Below, in pieces: positions 6,496-15,175 of a stretch of 32,993 nucleotides of DNA. The stretch is from contig JAHEFO010000015.1 in NCBI GenBank assembly GCA_024640135.1, positions 1 to 32,993 on the forward strand, read 5' to 3'. The translations under genes were made by a program, and so were the position numbers. The notes beneath the pieces are model-generated. The model was not told where the DNA came from. It was given only the letters and a program-made list of their open reading frames with translations, and searched no databases. The DNA is from Acidobacteriota bacterium. Its GTDB lineage: Bacteria > Acidobacteriota > Vicinamibacteria > Vicinamibacterales > SCN-69-37. Positions within the stretch are counted from its first letter, which is position 1, and each line of letters starts with the position of its first letter.

Positions 6496-8685
6496 CTAGA
6501 ACCCGACGACGGCCGTCAGTGCCGCATTACGGCCCGGTGCAAAGACCCATCGTGGCGACGGACTGGCGTGGTACGACGAGTTCAGGAGATTCCTGGCCGC
6601 TGCCCGCAATTCCAGGTTCGGAGAGAACCGCCAGGAGGCAGCGGCGTCCACCAGGGTATACCCCGGTGCCACTCTCTCGTTTGGCCCCGGGTCATCCAGC
6701 TTGCCGTGGGCGGCTGCGCGGACGAACACGTGGCCGCGGTCGCGAATCTGTTGCCGCAGCACCACACTGATGGAGCCCGGAGACAAGTCATCGAGCGGCG
6801 CATCGTCGTCAAGGGCCTTGCCGTCGGTGAGCTGACCGCTCATCTCCAGACTCAACCCACGGCCCAATACCGCCTGCATCTCCACCTCAACCCCCTGGAC
6901 GCGCGCCTTTCCGCGATTGCGGAAGAAGAAGAAGTCCTGAGTGGTCTCGTATCGCTCGATCAGATGACTGATGTCGTACCGGTACCCATACATCCCTACG
7001 CGGATGGCCCCGGCCGAATAGTGCAGGCCGAGATCGAATTGCAGACTCCGCTCCGGGTCAAGGTCGGGATTGCCCGTAATGTAGCCGCGTCCCGTCGGTC
7101 CCCGGTAGTACAAATCGGAGAGACGCGGATCCCGTGCCCCGCGCGCGACCTGGCCCGTCACCGAGAATCCATCGGCCGCGCCAATCGTGGCCGAGACGAA
7201 ACCCGATGCCGATGTATTGGTCTCGTCGCGATCGCCGAAGTAGCCGCCGATGTTGCGATTCTTCACGATGTCCCCGCGCAGCCCCGCCGACACGTCCACT
7301 CGCGGTGCGATCGTCGTCGTAATCTGCCCGAAGATTCCCGTATCGGTCTTCCGGGCATCTTCCGTCGCCAGAGCATCAGAGAGCGATGTCTGCGCCCCGG
7401 CGAGATCGTACCCGATCGAGATCTCATGGGTCTCGAGTCCAAACCGGCCATTCAAGTCCAGACCAAACTCGAACTTCGTGCGGCCCGTGCTGCGCTCCGC
7501 AATCGCGCGCAGGCCGAAGTCCTTTGCCGTGATGTCTGACCTGGACACACTCCGTGCCTTGGTGGCGGTTCCGAACGAATCCTGATCGGTGCGCTGATCG
7601 CTGGAGCCAAAGAAACCGGTCACGCGGAGCTGGCTCAAACCGGCCAGCCCGGAGGTCTCATACCCGGCCGTCAGGCGATGGGAATTCTCGAATGGATAGT
7701 AGAATCGCGTCGTGGCCGAGTTGTTCCGTGGTCGCTCGACATCGCGCGCCATGTCACTCTGCCAACCCAGCGACCAGATGCTGCTTCCGGAAATCCGCTC
7801 GCCCTTGATCAGGAAGCCGGTGTCACGCCAACCCGAGTTGAGGACCGGACCGTCGGGACCGTCGTAGTCCTCCGCCTTGCGCACGTGGAATTGCGCCAGC
7901 AGACTGCCGCTTGAAAAGCCTTTGGTCATTGCCACGGACGCGCGTCGGTCTGGAATTCCCGTGGCGGTGGTGCCCGTGACCTTCACGCTCAAGGGCGCGT
8001 TCAATGCGGTGCGCTTCGTTCGCACGGAAATCACACCGCCGAACGCGTCGGACCCATAGGCCACCGAGCCAGGCCCTCGCGCCACGTCAACACCGCCGAT
8101 GACCGCGGGATCCAGGAAGGTGGCGCTCGGACCCACCCGACGCTCAGAGGTGACACGCCCGCCATCAATGAGGAGCAGTGTCCGGCCCTGTGCCAGCCCG
8201 CGCACCGCCGGGGCCGCCGCCTGGCCTTCAGACACCTGGTTCACGCCAGGGACGTTCTCGAGGGACTGCAAGAGGTTCGCCGGGTTTCGCGAGGACACCT
8301 CCAATCCCGACAGCATGGTCATCGCCGCACCTGGCGACGTATCGATGCTCGGAGCCACTCCCGTTACGGTCGTGCTGGTTTCCAGGACCGATTCGACCTC
8401 GATGTTCATCACACCTGATGCGTCGACGCGCTCGATGCGCACCGGCTTCGCGACCTGTCCTCCGGGGAGAATCACCAGCAGTTCGAAGGGCACCGCTGGG
8501 TCCGGAGACAATGTGAAGCGACCATCCGCATCGGTTCTGACCGACACGTTGGTGCCGATCACCAGCACTTCAGCATTCGCCACCGGCGCTCCCGACAGCT
8601 TATCGATCAATCGTCCCTGCGTCTCAGCAGCCTCCGCGCTGGTGAAGACAGCGAATGACAGCATTACCAATCGGACAGTATTCAA
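6496..8685 (-). CDS. TonB-dependent outer membrane receptor
   Basis: 729-residue outer-membrane transporter. After a signal peptide (MLSFAVFTSAEAAE) comes an N-terminal carboxypeptidase-regulatory-like beta-sandwich (about residues 22-100, GRLIDKLSGAPVANAEVLV), then the plug (about 105-220, with VPGVNQVSEG and GPGSVAYGSDAFGGVISV) and a 22-strand-type barrel ending in phenylalanine (TAVVGF). Plug wording (VRGLAQGRTLLLIDGGRV, VARGPGSVAYG) places it with BtuB/FepA/CirA-like receptors rather than SusC. Substrate (siderophore, haem, vitamin or glycan) cannot be told. The track start is TTG at 8685 with a GGGAG leader; the ATG at 8664 is an alternative. No TonB/ExbBD or binding-protein gene is nearby, and I found no cobalamin riboswitch upstream. 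Confidence 0.9.
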   Translation of the reverse strand: MNTVRLVMLSFAVFTSAEAAETQGRLIDKLSGAPVANAEVLVIGTNVSVRTDADGRFTLSPDPAVPFELLVILPGGQVAKPVRIERVDASGVMNIEVESVLETSTTVTGVAPSIDTSPGAAMTMLSGLEVSSRNPANLLQSLENVPGVNQVSEGQAAAPAVRGLAQGRTLLLIDGGRVTSERRVGPSATFLDPAVIGGVDVARGPGSVAYGSDAFGGVISVRTKRTALNAPLSVKVTGTTATGIPDRRASVAMTKGFSSGSLLAQFHVRKAEDYDGPDGPVLNSGWRDTGFLIKGERISGSSIWSLGWQSDMARDVERPRNNSATTRFYYPFENSHRLTAGYETSGLAGLSQLRVTGFFGSSDQRTDQDSFGTATKARSVSRSDITAKDFGLRAIAERSTGRTKFEFGLDLNGRFGLETHEISIGYDLAGAQTSLSDALATEDARKTDTGIFGQITTTIAPRVDVSAGLRGDIVKNRNIGGYFGDRDETNTSASGFVSATIGAADGFSVTGQVARGARDPRLSDLYYRGPTGRGYITGNPDLDPERSLQFDLGLHYSAGAIRVGMYGYRYDISHLIERYETTQDFFFFRNRGKARVQGVEVEMQAVLGRGLSLEMSGQLTDGKALDDDAPLDDLSPGSISVVLRQQIRDRGHVFVRAAAHGKLDDPGPNERVAPGYTLVDAAASWRFSPNLELRAAARNLLNSSYHASPSPRWVFAPGRNAALTAVVGF

Positions 8686-8703
8686 CGTCGTGTGCTCCCA
8701 GTG

Positions 8704-8737
8704 CTCGCCCTATGCTCGCTCTATGACCGTACCGGTC
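8704..8737 (-). promoter_or_regulatory. Tandem repeat plus dyad upstream of the TonB receptor gene
   Basis: Two adjacent 11-bp copies, CTCGCCCTATG and CTCGCTCTATG (8704-8725), run into a dyad GACCG-TAC-CGGTC (8725-8737). A further pair GTCAGC/GCTGAC brackets about 8742-8776. All lie within 100 bp upstream of the start, where an operator is expected. No regulator can be named. Confidence 0.35.
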
Positions 8738-8812
8738 GGCAGTCAGCTACTACCAGATATAGTTGACCAGCGCTGACGGTTACAGATGATGGTTGGCTCC
8801 GTCGCCTTCAAT

Positions 8813-9163
8813 TCAGGTGGCACTCGCCTCATACCAGTCGTCGTGCAGCGACCATTCGCCGCAACTCAGACATGACGTCCACCGCCACTGATGCCCGCAA
8901 CCCGGGCACTTGCCGCGCGTGACGAATGTGTTCCACGAGGTCCCGCACGACTCGAACGGCGGTTCCGGACCTGCAGGACTCCAGCAGACCCACCGACTGG
9001 ATGGCACGGGCTGCCAGTCGCAGTGCGGACACCTGATGCGGCTCACTGATTCGGAATCCCACTCGCCGGACGTATCCGTCGTGATTTGGGGAGGCGAGAT
9101 GCTCCTGTTCGGCAGTCTGAGCAGTAGCCACCCGGGGGCCATTTCGGTCCGCCCCTCCGTCAC
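8813..9163 (-). CDS. Double zinc-ribbon protein of unknown function
   Basis: 116 residues (109 if the ATG at 9142 is used). It has eight cysteines in pairs: RCPHC, RWVCW with SCGTSWNTF, KCPGC and SCLSCGEW, which should bind two zinc ions. The conserved aromatic pattern W-N-T-F ... C-P-x-C-x-x-x-W-x-x-T-x-C-x-x-C ... S-x-H-x-x-W-Y is one I recognise from small uncharacterised bacterial zinc-ribbon proteins. The GTG start at 9163 overlaps the previous stop by 4 bp (GTGA), so it is translated as part of the upstream operon; ATG 9142 has its own GGAGGGG leader. No signal peptide, so it should be cytoplasmic, unlike its two exported partners. Role unknown. Confidence 0.75.
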   Translation of the reverse strand: MTEGRTEMAPGWLLLRLPNRSISPPQITTDTSGEWDSESVSRIRCPHCDWQPVPSSRWVCWSPAGPEPPFESCGTSWNTFVTRGKCPGCGHQWRWTSCLSCGEWSLHDDWYEASAT

Positions 9164-9891
9164 AAGCAGCCTTTCGGGTACGCCGGGGATACGATGAGGT
9201 GCCCTTTCGCGTCATAGAATTCTGCCGTCGGGATTCGCAGTTCCTTCCATGGCGTCAGCGGCGGCGCCGGATCGCTGTCGCACCACATGTCGGCGGGCTG
9301 TTCGAGCCGAGCGCGAATGATGCCTTCCTCACGGCCCAGAATCAGAAGATGACCCTGTGGGCTCTCGACGATGCCCTCCACCAGTCGAATGTCAGGATCC
9401 CCGCCAAGGTCTCTGGCATTGAACCAGGTGCCTTGCGGAAAGGGGTCCTCCGGCAGCTGGAACCAGTCGCCGCGCCGGTCAAGATAGGTCTGGTGAAAGA
9501 AGGGGCCATAACCCCAGTCCCGCACTGTGAAGTCCGCTTCGAATTCGACGGGCGCGCCCCCTGTCATCCGCACAAAGAAGAAACGCAATCCCACGCCTGG
9601 AGTGGCCTGAACGAGAATGGAACCTCGCGAGCCTGCCTTCGGATCTGGTCCGGAGTACAGGTTGATGACCAAGAGTTTGGGTGCCATCGTTGCTTCCCGG
9701 CACCGTGAGGCCTCGCTGGCGTTCCCCGGACACAGCTTCTGGAGTTGGTTCTCGTTCTCCAGCCAGGCGACCATGTCGTGGCTGTACAGGCCCACCCAGC
9801 CTGGATCGACGTTGGTCATCGGTTTCTGGGCCCTCACCAGGCACACGGCGACGCCCACGAAGGCCACGCAGAGCGCAAGGCGACGAGTCAT
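9160..9891 (-). CDS. Secreted protein of unknown function
   Basis: 243 residues from the ATG at 9891, which gives a clean signal peptide (MTRRLALCVAFVGVAVCLVRAQ) and starts 7 bp after the previous stop; the track's longer N-terminus is an overlap with the upstream gene in another frame. The mature protein is rich in aromatic and charged residues (DWGYGPFFHQTYLDRRGDW) with many short strand-like segments, suggesting a mostly beta fold. It contains a few cysteines (LCPGN, SRCRE, MWCDSD) that may form disulphides outside the cell. I do not recognise the family. It is the middle gene of a three-gene operon. Confidence 0.7.
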   Translation of the reverse strand: MTRRLALCVAFVGVAVCLVRAQKPMTNVDPGWVGLYSHDMVAWLENENQLQKLCPGNASEASRCREATMAPKLLVINLYSGPDPKAGSRGSILVQATPGVGLRFFFVRMTGGAPVEFEADFTVRDWGYGPFFHQTYLDRRGDWFQLPEDPFPQGTWFNARDLGGDPDIRLVEGIVESPQGHLLILGREEGIIRARLEQPADMWCDSDPAPPLTPWKELRIPTAEFYDAKGHLIVSPAYPKGCL

Positions 9892-9898
9892 GGCGCGC

Positions 9899-10357
9899 CT
9901 ACGGTTCCTGATGGCCGCATGACGCGATGACCTCGTAGCGAGGGGAGGGGACATATGTCGGGTCACCGTCATCCCCGCCATCCCAGCGGCCTTCGACCAG
10001 GCAGAAGACGTCCTGCCTGGCGATTCGGAATGATGTGCCATCTGGACCATCTGCCTCTCTGTCAGCCCGCCACCCCAGCCGGTACAGCTCGGAACCTTCA
10101 GAAGGGTAGAGAAGAGGGCCGGGATAGTGGACGTCTGTGATTTCTGTTCGGCTACCCTCAAGCCGAACAATGCAGCCGCGGTGTGCATGACCGTCGTCCG
10201 AAAACGTGGCTGTCGACTGGCCGAGTCTGGCGTTCGGAACCGAGCTCAGGCGCTGCTGGGCCAGGTCACAGGCCTCCTTGAGCGGTCCCGCCTGAGCGGA
10301 ACATCCGTAGCCTGCAAGCGCCAGCCCTACGAGACACGCCGGGATTACTATCTTCAC
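9899..10357 (-). CDS. Secreted or lipid-anchored small protein
   Basis: 152 residues starting with GTG at 10357 behind an AAGGA ribosome-binding site. The N-terminus MKIVIPACLVGLALAGYGCSA is a signal sequence; the cysteine after GYG could be a lipidation site, but the residues before it are not a good lipobox. Mature cysteines (EACDL, RGCIV, VFCLV, ASCGH) are evenly spread and could pair as disulphides. A TACGAT box 13 nt before the start may be the operon promoter. First gene of the operon with the secreted protein and the zinc-ribbon protein. No known domain seen. Confidence 0.68.
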   Translation of the reverse strand: MKIVIPACLVGLALAGYGCSAQAGPLKEACDLAQQRLSSVPNARLGQSTATFSDDGHAHRGCIVRLEGSRTEITDVHYPGPLLYPSEGSELYRLGWRADREADGPDGTSFRIARQDVFCLVEGRWDGGDDGDPTYVPSPRYEVIASCGHQEP

Positions 10358-10398
10358 GCCTGATTCCTTGATCGTATAACCTTCTGCAGTCCGTGCGG

Positions 10399-10560
10399 GG
10401 TCCCTCCTGCTCCCCCTCGGATTACGGGACCAGTTTGTTCACAATTGGATGTCTACTTTCAGCCCCTCTCACAATGGCCGACCAGGAGACAACCGTAGCC
10501 AGGCGACCCATCGCAATTGTCTGCCAAGACACCGCAGACGGTTGTCTTTGCCAGTCGCCT
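10399..10560. other. Structured intergenic region with pseudoknot-like pairing
   Basis: This 219-bp gap (10358-10576) has no gene. GACAACC (10488-10494) plus GTCTGC (10519-10524) pair with the continuous stretch GCAGACGGTTGTC (10534-10546), making a 13-bp interrupted stem. The 24-nt bulge between them contains AGGCGAC (10501-10507), complementary to GTCGCCT (10554-10560) just outside the stem, a pseudoknot order. A separate GGTCCC (10399-10404) / GGGACC (10426-10431) pair lies nearby. Strand and role unknown. Confidence 0.4.
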
Positions 10561-10576
10561 TGACGGAGAGAGCGCC

Positions 10577-11038
10577 TCACAGCCCGAATTGGCGGAGGTG
10601 ATGGTCGACGTGGCCGTACCCCCACAGGAGCCACTCGTTCCGTGTCATCGCGCCGAAGCCGGGATGGCGCCCGAAGCGCGTGTCGGGTGATACGAACCGC
10701 CGGATGAGTTCCACAACCTTCTGGCGATCCCGGTCGAACTCGACGGGCTTCGTGCCGCCGCGTTTGGGATCCACCTCCGGCCGCGTTGCCACGCCTCGGG
10801 GCCAGGGCAAGCTTGTGTGCAGTGCGACCCACTTGACGAGCGTGCGTGACAACCAGGTGTCCGTGGACGACACCGGCCTCTCTCCCAGAACCGCAGAGAA
10901 GGAATCCGCGAGGTGACAGAGCATCTCGTGGGGCGTCATCGTGCCCCATTGGCGATTGGTGGTTGGCTGAAGCCGACCAATTCTTCCGATCACGTCGTCG
11001 ATATTCGCCGGCGTGCTGAGGGATCGATGTGGGCGCAT
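10577..11038 (-). CDS. DUF1569 / DinB-like protein
   Basis: 153 residues. The N-terminal TMTPHEMLCHLADSFSAVLGERP and the C-terminal LLWGYGHVDHHLRQFGL are the two histidine-bearing ends typical of DUF1569 proteins, part of the DinB/YfiT-like four-helix metal-binding superfamily. The three histidines (PHEMLCHL, GHVDHHL) are placed for a metal site. Members often act as thiol-dependent transferases or stress-related enzymes, but no specific reaction can be given. ATG start at 11038; no clear ribosome-binding site. Upstream 11039-11203 shows nothing I can name. Confidence 0.82.
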   Translation of the reverse strand: MRPHRSLSTPANIDDVIGRIGRLQPTTNRQWGTMTPHEMLCHLADSFSAVLGERPVSSTDTWLSRTLVKWVALHTSLPWPRGVATRPEVDPKRGGTKPVEFDRDRQKVVELIRRFVSPDTRFGRHPGFGAMTRNEWLLWGYGHVDHHLRQFGL

Positions 11039-11203
11039 GGGCTGATCACAACACGAATGGAGCGTGGTGCGGCTGGAAACCTGATTCTGAAACTGACGGC
11101 CGAACGTTGAGGCTCAGCACCGTCCTTGGCAGGCCTGGCGCCAAACCCATACGACCTCATTCAGTGTTCAAGCGACCTTCCGGTCCGCATCCTTGCGGCC
11201 GCA

Positions 11204-11893
11204 TCACGCCACGGTACCGAAGAGCATCCCGACGGCCGCTGTGGCTGCCATCGCCAGGGCTCCCCAAGAAGTGACCCGGGCCGCACCCGTGGCGATGTCG
11301 GCTCCCCCCGCTCGTGCAGCCAGCGCTCCCAGCAGGGCAAGGCACAACAGGGAGCCTCCGGCCACTGCCGGGACCAGAAACCTCGCCGGGCCGAACCAGG
11401 CAATGGCCAGCGGCAGCGCTGCCCCCACAGCGAAGGTGCCAGCAGACGCGACCGACGCCTGAATCGGGCGAGCGCTGTGCATGTCGGAAAGTCCGAGTTC
11501 ATCGCGAGCGTGAGCTGAAAGTGCGTCGTGCGCCATGAGCTGCTCGGCTACCTGCTTCGCGAGTGATGGCTCAAGCCCTCTGCTCACGTAGATCGCCGCC
11601 AGTTCCTGGTGCTCGAATTCGTTGTCGTTCTCGAGTTCACGACGCTCGCGGGCCAAGTCGGCCTTCTCGGTGTCTGCCTGGGAGCTGACTGAGACATATT
11701 CCCCCGCAGCCATTGACATCGCGCCTGCAACGAGACCGGCCACCCCGGCAATGAGGACTTCGCCTCGGGCCGCATGCGCAGCGGCGACCCCCACCAGCAG
11801 GCTTGCCGTTGAGACGATCCCATCGTTTGCGCCCAGAACTGCGGCTCGCAACCACCCGACTCTCTCGGAATAGTGTCGCTCGGGAGCACGCAC
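11204..11893 (-). CDS. VIT1/CCC1-family iron/manganese transporter
   Basis: 229-residue inner-membrane transporter when started at the GTG at 11893, which has a GGAGG ribosome-binding site 8 nt upstream; the track's extra 57 residues are not family-like. Helix 1 has the hallmark GANDGIVSTASLLVGVAAA, followed by helix 2 GLVAGAMSMAAGEYVSVSSQ. The glutamate-rich cytoplasmic section (RERRELENDNEFEHQELAAIY) matches the metal-binding domain between helices 2 and 3, and three helices follow. Such proteins move Fe2+ or Mn2+ out of the cytoplasm against protons. Direct repeats about 130 bp upstream might be an operator. Confidence 0.9.
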   Translation of the reverse strand: MRAPERHYSERVGWLRAAVLGANDGIVSTASLLVGVAAAHAARGEVLIAGVAGLVAGAMSMAAGEYVSVSSQADTEKADLARERRELENDNEFEHQELAAIYVSRGLEPSLAKQVAEQLMAHDALSAHARDELGLSDMHSARPIQASVASAGTFAVGAALPLAIAWFGPARFLVPAVAGGSLLCLALLGALAARAGGADIATGAARVTSWGALAMAATAAVGMLFGTVA

Positions 11894-11970
11894 CTTCGTC
11901 ACCTCCAGTCGTGGGTTCCAGTTCGAGGTCCGTCCAGCTACATCACGTTGCGGGCCCCACGCGGCTGGCA

Positions 11971-11995
11971 CAAAAACCGGCCAGCCGATCGGTTC
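11971..11995 (-). terminator. Weak terminator-like hairpin
   Basis: On the minus strand AACCG-(10 nt)-CGGTT is followed by a T-run (TTTTTG). It lies about 175 nt after the GT87-like gene stop and 80 nt before the VIT gene start, so it could end the typA transcript. The stem is short. Confidence 0.35.
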
Positions 11996-12023
11996 AACCG
12001 CTTGGTGGAGTTCCTGCCAGACT

Positions 12024-12062
12024 CCAGAATGGCCCTCTGAGATCTGGGTTCCCAGAATGGCC
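12024..12062. repeat. 11-bp direct repeat upstream of the VIT gene
   Basis: CCAGAATGGCC occurs at 12024-12034 and again at 12052-12062, a 28-bp spacing (close to three helical turns). It lies in the 277-bp gap between the VIT and GT87-like genes, which otherwise holds nothing I can name. Confidence 0.45.
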
Positions 12063-12170
12063 ACTGGACCCTGGGCCAGGCACTTCCCGCCACTCGCGAG
12101 GATTGTCGCCCGAAACCCGCTCTGGCGTAAACCTCACCGGGCGAAGAGGATTGACTGAGTTGCGCCACCG

Positions 12171-13325
12171 TCAGGCCAGCGCCCGAAGCCGGAGCTGCGC
12201 CAGCGTGGCGGCGACCACCAACGCGCACAAAGAAACTACCGACCACGACATGAGGCCGCCATATGCCGCATGGCTCAGAAGGTCGAATAACGAAAAGCCC
12301 ATCACGGCGAGCGCAGTGCCGCTGGCAAAACGCCATGGCGTCCGCAACTCCCGCCATCGATCGACCACACACACCACGGCAGGTGTCCCGAGCAACAACA
12401 GGTAGTCCCACCCTCGCGGGGAGATGAGCGGAATGATCAGAATCAGAAACGCGAACTCGGTGTAGTCAGGCTCCAGCACCCGTTTGCGCTGCCGCCACAT
12501 GGTGGCCGCCACCGCCAGCAGCAGGATCGCCGATACCCCGCTCAACACCACGGCGATGGTCCCCGGACCCACCCACGTCGCCCACATGGTCGTCAGTGAC
12601 ACGTTGGACGCGCCAGGCAGATGGGGCGCGGCGGCATCGGTAACGAGATGCCACCAGTCCGAAAGTTGTTCCAGATTGCCGGTCCAGCCATAGAAGACGG
12701 CAGGCAGCAGAAGCCCGGCGCCGAGAATCGCGCAGGCCATGAGGCCGGGTGCGAAGCCGTACGACGCCACCAGCCACGGCAGCAGGACAATGGCGAAGGG
12801 ATTGAGGAACACGCCTGCCGCAAAGCTGGAGGCGGCCACTCTGGGCGCCTCGAGTTGGAGCGCGCCGAGTCCCGCCATCAGCACAACTGCCAGCAGCAGG
12901 TCGGACTGGCCCAGCGTCAACTCGCGCGCGTAGAACTTCGCGAGCACGACCACTGCCACGATGACGAGCGACCGCTCGGACCATCGGCGCTCCGGCAAGG
13001 TGACCACCGACCAGCGCAACAGGAGCACAAGGCACGCCCAGGACAAGGCGTACCACGCCACCCGCGTGGTGTCGTCAGAAAACAGGGTCGTGGCGGCCAT
13101 GGCCATGGCAAACCCCGGCAACTTGTCAAAGGCGGATTGCGGGTCGGTTGCCTGAGATGCCCGATAGAGCGGTTCGGCCGCGATGGCGTGCCGTCCCGCC
13201 GCGCGGTAGCCCTCGAAGTCCACCATCGCGTTGCCGATTCGCAGGTTGAAGGCAGCCAGCGCGACAACGATCAACAAGACCGGCAGCAGCAGGGGGCGCA
13301 GCGCTGCAAACCGGTCCCCTTGCAT
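12171..13325 (-). CDS. GT87-like membrane glycosyltransferase
   Basis: 384-residue polytopic protein with about 10 helices. The first periplasmic loop after helix 1 has VDFEGYRAAGRHAIAAEPLY, the acidic-aromatic pattern (D-F-x-x-Y-x-A-G) of GT87/DUF2029 polyprenol-phosphate-mannose-dependent enzymes. The KLPGFAMAMAATTLF segment and TLGQSDLLLAVVLMAGL (G-Q-x-x-x-L-L) also fit that family. It should add a sugar to a lipid or glycan on the periplasmic side; acceptor unknown. Its ATG shares one base with the typA stop (TGATG), so the two are translationally coupled despite unrelated roles. Confidence 0.82.
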   Translation of the reverse strand: MQGDRFAALRPLLLPVLLIVVALAAFNLRIGNAMVDFEGYRAAGRHAIAAEPLYRASQATDPQSAFDKLPGFAMAMAATTLFSDDTTRVAWYALSWACLVLLLRWSVVTLPERRWSERSLVIVAVVVLAKFYARELTLGQSDLLLAVVLMAGLGALQLEAPRVAASSFAAGVFLNPFAIVLLPWLVASYGFAPGLMACAILGAGLLLPAVFYGWTGNLEQLSDWWHLVTDAAAPHLPGASNVSLTTMWATWVGPGTIAVVLSGVSAILLLAVAATMWRQRKRVLEPDYTEFAFLILIIPLISPRGWDYLLLLGTPAVVCVVDRWRELRTPWRFASGTALAVMGFSLFDLLSHAAYGGLMSWSVVSLCALVVAATLAQLRLRALA

Positions 13326-15163
13326 CAGTCCTTCCGGCGGGGCCGCATGTTCGCGGCCAGTACGCGCTTACGCATGCGCAGGTTGTGTGGTGTCACCTCC
13401 ACCAACTCATCGTCGTTGATGAACTCGATGGCCTGTTCGAGGCTGTGGAGGCGGGGCGGAATGAGCCGGATGGCCTCATCCGCGCCGGACGCGCGCATGT
13501 TGGACATCTTCTTTTCACGCACGATGTTGACATCGAGGTCGTTGTCGCGGGAGTTCTCTCCGACGATCATGCCCTCGTAGACGACGACGCCGGGCGTGAC
13601 GAACATCTCGCCGCGATCCTGCATGTTGGCGATGGCATAGGCCGTCGCCACGCCCGCGCGGTCCGAGACCAGTGCGCCGGTGGGACGCGATGCGATGGGC
13701 CCGGACCACGGCGCCCATCCGGAGAAGATGTGGTTCATCATGCCGGTGCCGCGCGTCTCGGTCAGGAACTGCGAGCGGAAGCCAATGAGCCCACGGGCCG
13801 GGATACTGAACTCCAGGCGGACACGGCCGCTGCCGTGATTGACCATCTTGGTCATGGTGCCGCGTCGAATGCCGCACTGGGCGATCACCACGCCCTGGAA
13901 CTCCTCCGCCACGTCGATGACCAGATCCTCCACCGGCTCCAGACGGACGCCGTCGGTGGACTTGGTCACGATTTCCGGACGTGAAACCTGCATCTCAAAT
14001 CCCTCGCGGCGCATCATTTCGATCAAGATCGACAGTTGCAACTCGCCGCGGCCATAGACTTTCATCTGCTCGGGCGACTCCGTCGGCTCCACCCGAATGG
14101 ACACGTTGCCGATGAGTTCGCGATCGAGACGATCCTTCAGCTGCCGGGATGTGACGTACTGACCATCACGCCCCGCCAGCGGAGAGGTGTTGATTCCGAA
14201 GATCATAGACACCGTTGGCTCGTCGATGGCTATCGTCTTGATCGGCACGGGGTTTTCGGCGTCGGCGATGGTCTCCGCAATCATGATGTCGGCGATGCCG
14301 GCCAGGCCGATGATGTCACCGGCCGCAGCCTCGGTTGCGTCGACGTGCTTGAGGCCCTCGAAGGTGAAGAGCTTGGTGACAGTGGTCCGCTGAATGGATC
14401 CGTCCAGCTTGCACACCGCGATGGGATCTCCCACCTTGACCCGGCCGTTGAAGATCCGGCCGATGGCAATCCGCCCGAGGTATTCGCTCGAATCCAGGTT
14501 CGCCACCAGGGCCTGCAACGGCGCATCCACATCGCCCCTGGGCGCCGGCGTATGAGCAATGATGGCTTCGAACAGCGGGCGCAGGTTGTCACCGGGAATT
14601 CCCGGATCCGTGGTGGCCGTGCCGGCGCGCGCGTTGGTGTACAGGACAGGGAAGTCCAACTGATCTTCGGTGGCATCAAGGTCGATGAAGAGGTCGTACA
14701 CCTCGTTGAGCACCTCCTTGATCCGGGCGTCAGGGCGGTCAATCTTGTTGATGACCACGATCGGCGGCTGGCGGCGTTCGAGCGCCTTGCGCAGCACGAA
14801 GCGGGTCTGCGGCAGCGGGCCCTCCGAGGCGTCCACCAGGAGCATGACGCCGTCCACCATTGACAGCGTCCGTTCCACCTCGCCACCGAAGTCCGCGTGG
14901 CCCGGGGTGTCCACGATGTTGATGAGGTGGTCGTGGTAATGGACGGCCGTGTTCTTGGCCAGAATCGTGATGCCGCGCTCACGTTCCAGGGCGTTGGAGT
15001 CCATGACGCGCTCGGCCACTCGTTCGTTTGAGCGGAAGATCCCGCTCTGGCCGAGCAGCGCGTCGACCAGGGTCGTCTTGCCGTGGTCAACGTGGGCGAT
15101 GATGGCGATATTACGCCGAAGAGGGTTGGCGACCTTCTGTGAGGTTACGGGGGTCGAAAGCAT
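13325..15163 (-). CDS. typA: Ribosome-associated GTPase TypA/BipA
   Basis: 612 residues, full length for the family. GTPase motifs are all present: AHVDHGKTT (G1, about 23-31), RGITI (G2), [14 protein letters not shown] (G3) and NKIDRPDAR (G4). Domain II, two EF-G-like domains and the BipA-specific C-terminal domain follow ([24 protein letters not shown], and [13 protein letters not shown] at the end). It binds the 70S ribosome and helps 50S assembly and stress growth. The start ATG at 15163 has GGAGGG directly touching it, too close for a normal ribosome-binding site, but a TAGACT box ends 6 nt before the ATG, suggesting a leaderless message. Confidence 0.97.
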   Translation of the reverse strand: MLSTPVTSQKVANPLRRNIAIIAHVDHGKTTLVDALLGQSGIFRSNERVAERVMDSNALERERGITILAKNTAVHYHDHLINIVDTPGHADFGGEVERTLSMVDGVMLLVDASEGPLPQTRFVLRKALERRQPPIVVINKIDRPDARIKEVLNEVYDLFIDLDATEDQLDFPVLYTNARAGTATTDPGIPGDNLRPLFEAIIAHTPAPRGDVDAPLQALVANLDSSEYLGRIAIGRIFNGRVKVGDPIAVCKLDGSIQRTTVTKLFTFEGLKHVDATEAAAGDIIGLAGIADIMIAETIADAENPVPIKTIAIDEPTVSMIFGINTSPLAGRDGQYVTSRQLKDRLDRELIGNVSIRVEPTESPEQMKVYGRGELQLSILIEMMRREGFEMQVSRPEIVTKSTDGVRLEPVEDLVIDVAEEFQGVVIAQCGIRRGTMTKMVNHGSGRVRLEFSIPARGLIGFRSQFLTETRGTGMMNHIFSGWAPWSGPIASRPTGALVSDRAGVATAYAIANMQDRGEMFVTPGVVVYEGMIVGENSRDNDLDVNIVREKKMSNMRASGADEAIRLIPPRLHSLEQAIEFINDDELVEVTPHNLRMRKRVLAANMRPRRKD

Positions 15164-15169
15164 CCCTCC

Positions 15170-15175
15170 AGTCTA
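15170..15175 (-). promoter_or_regulatory. -10 box of typA, leaderless spacing
   Basis: TAGACT on the minus strand ends 6 nt before the typA ATG, so transcription would begin at or next to the A of the start codon. No convincing -35. Confidence 0.5.

Noticed and set aside
8686-8812. Cobalamin or other riboswitch upstream of the TonB receptor gene
   Set aside because: None of the conserved B12-box or other riboswitch core sequences is present in the 127-bp region.
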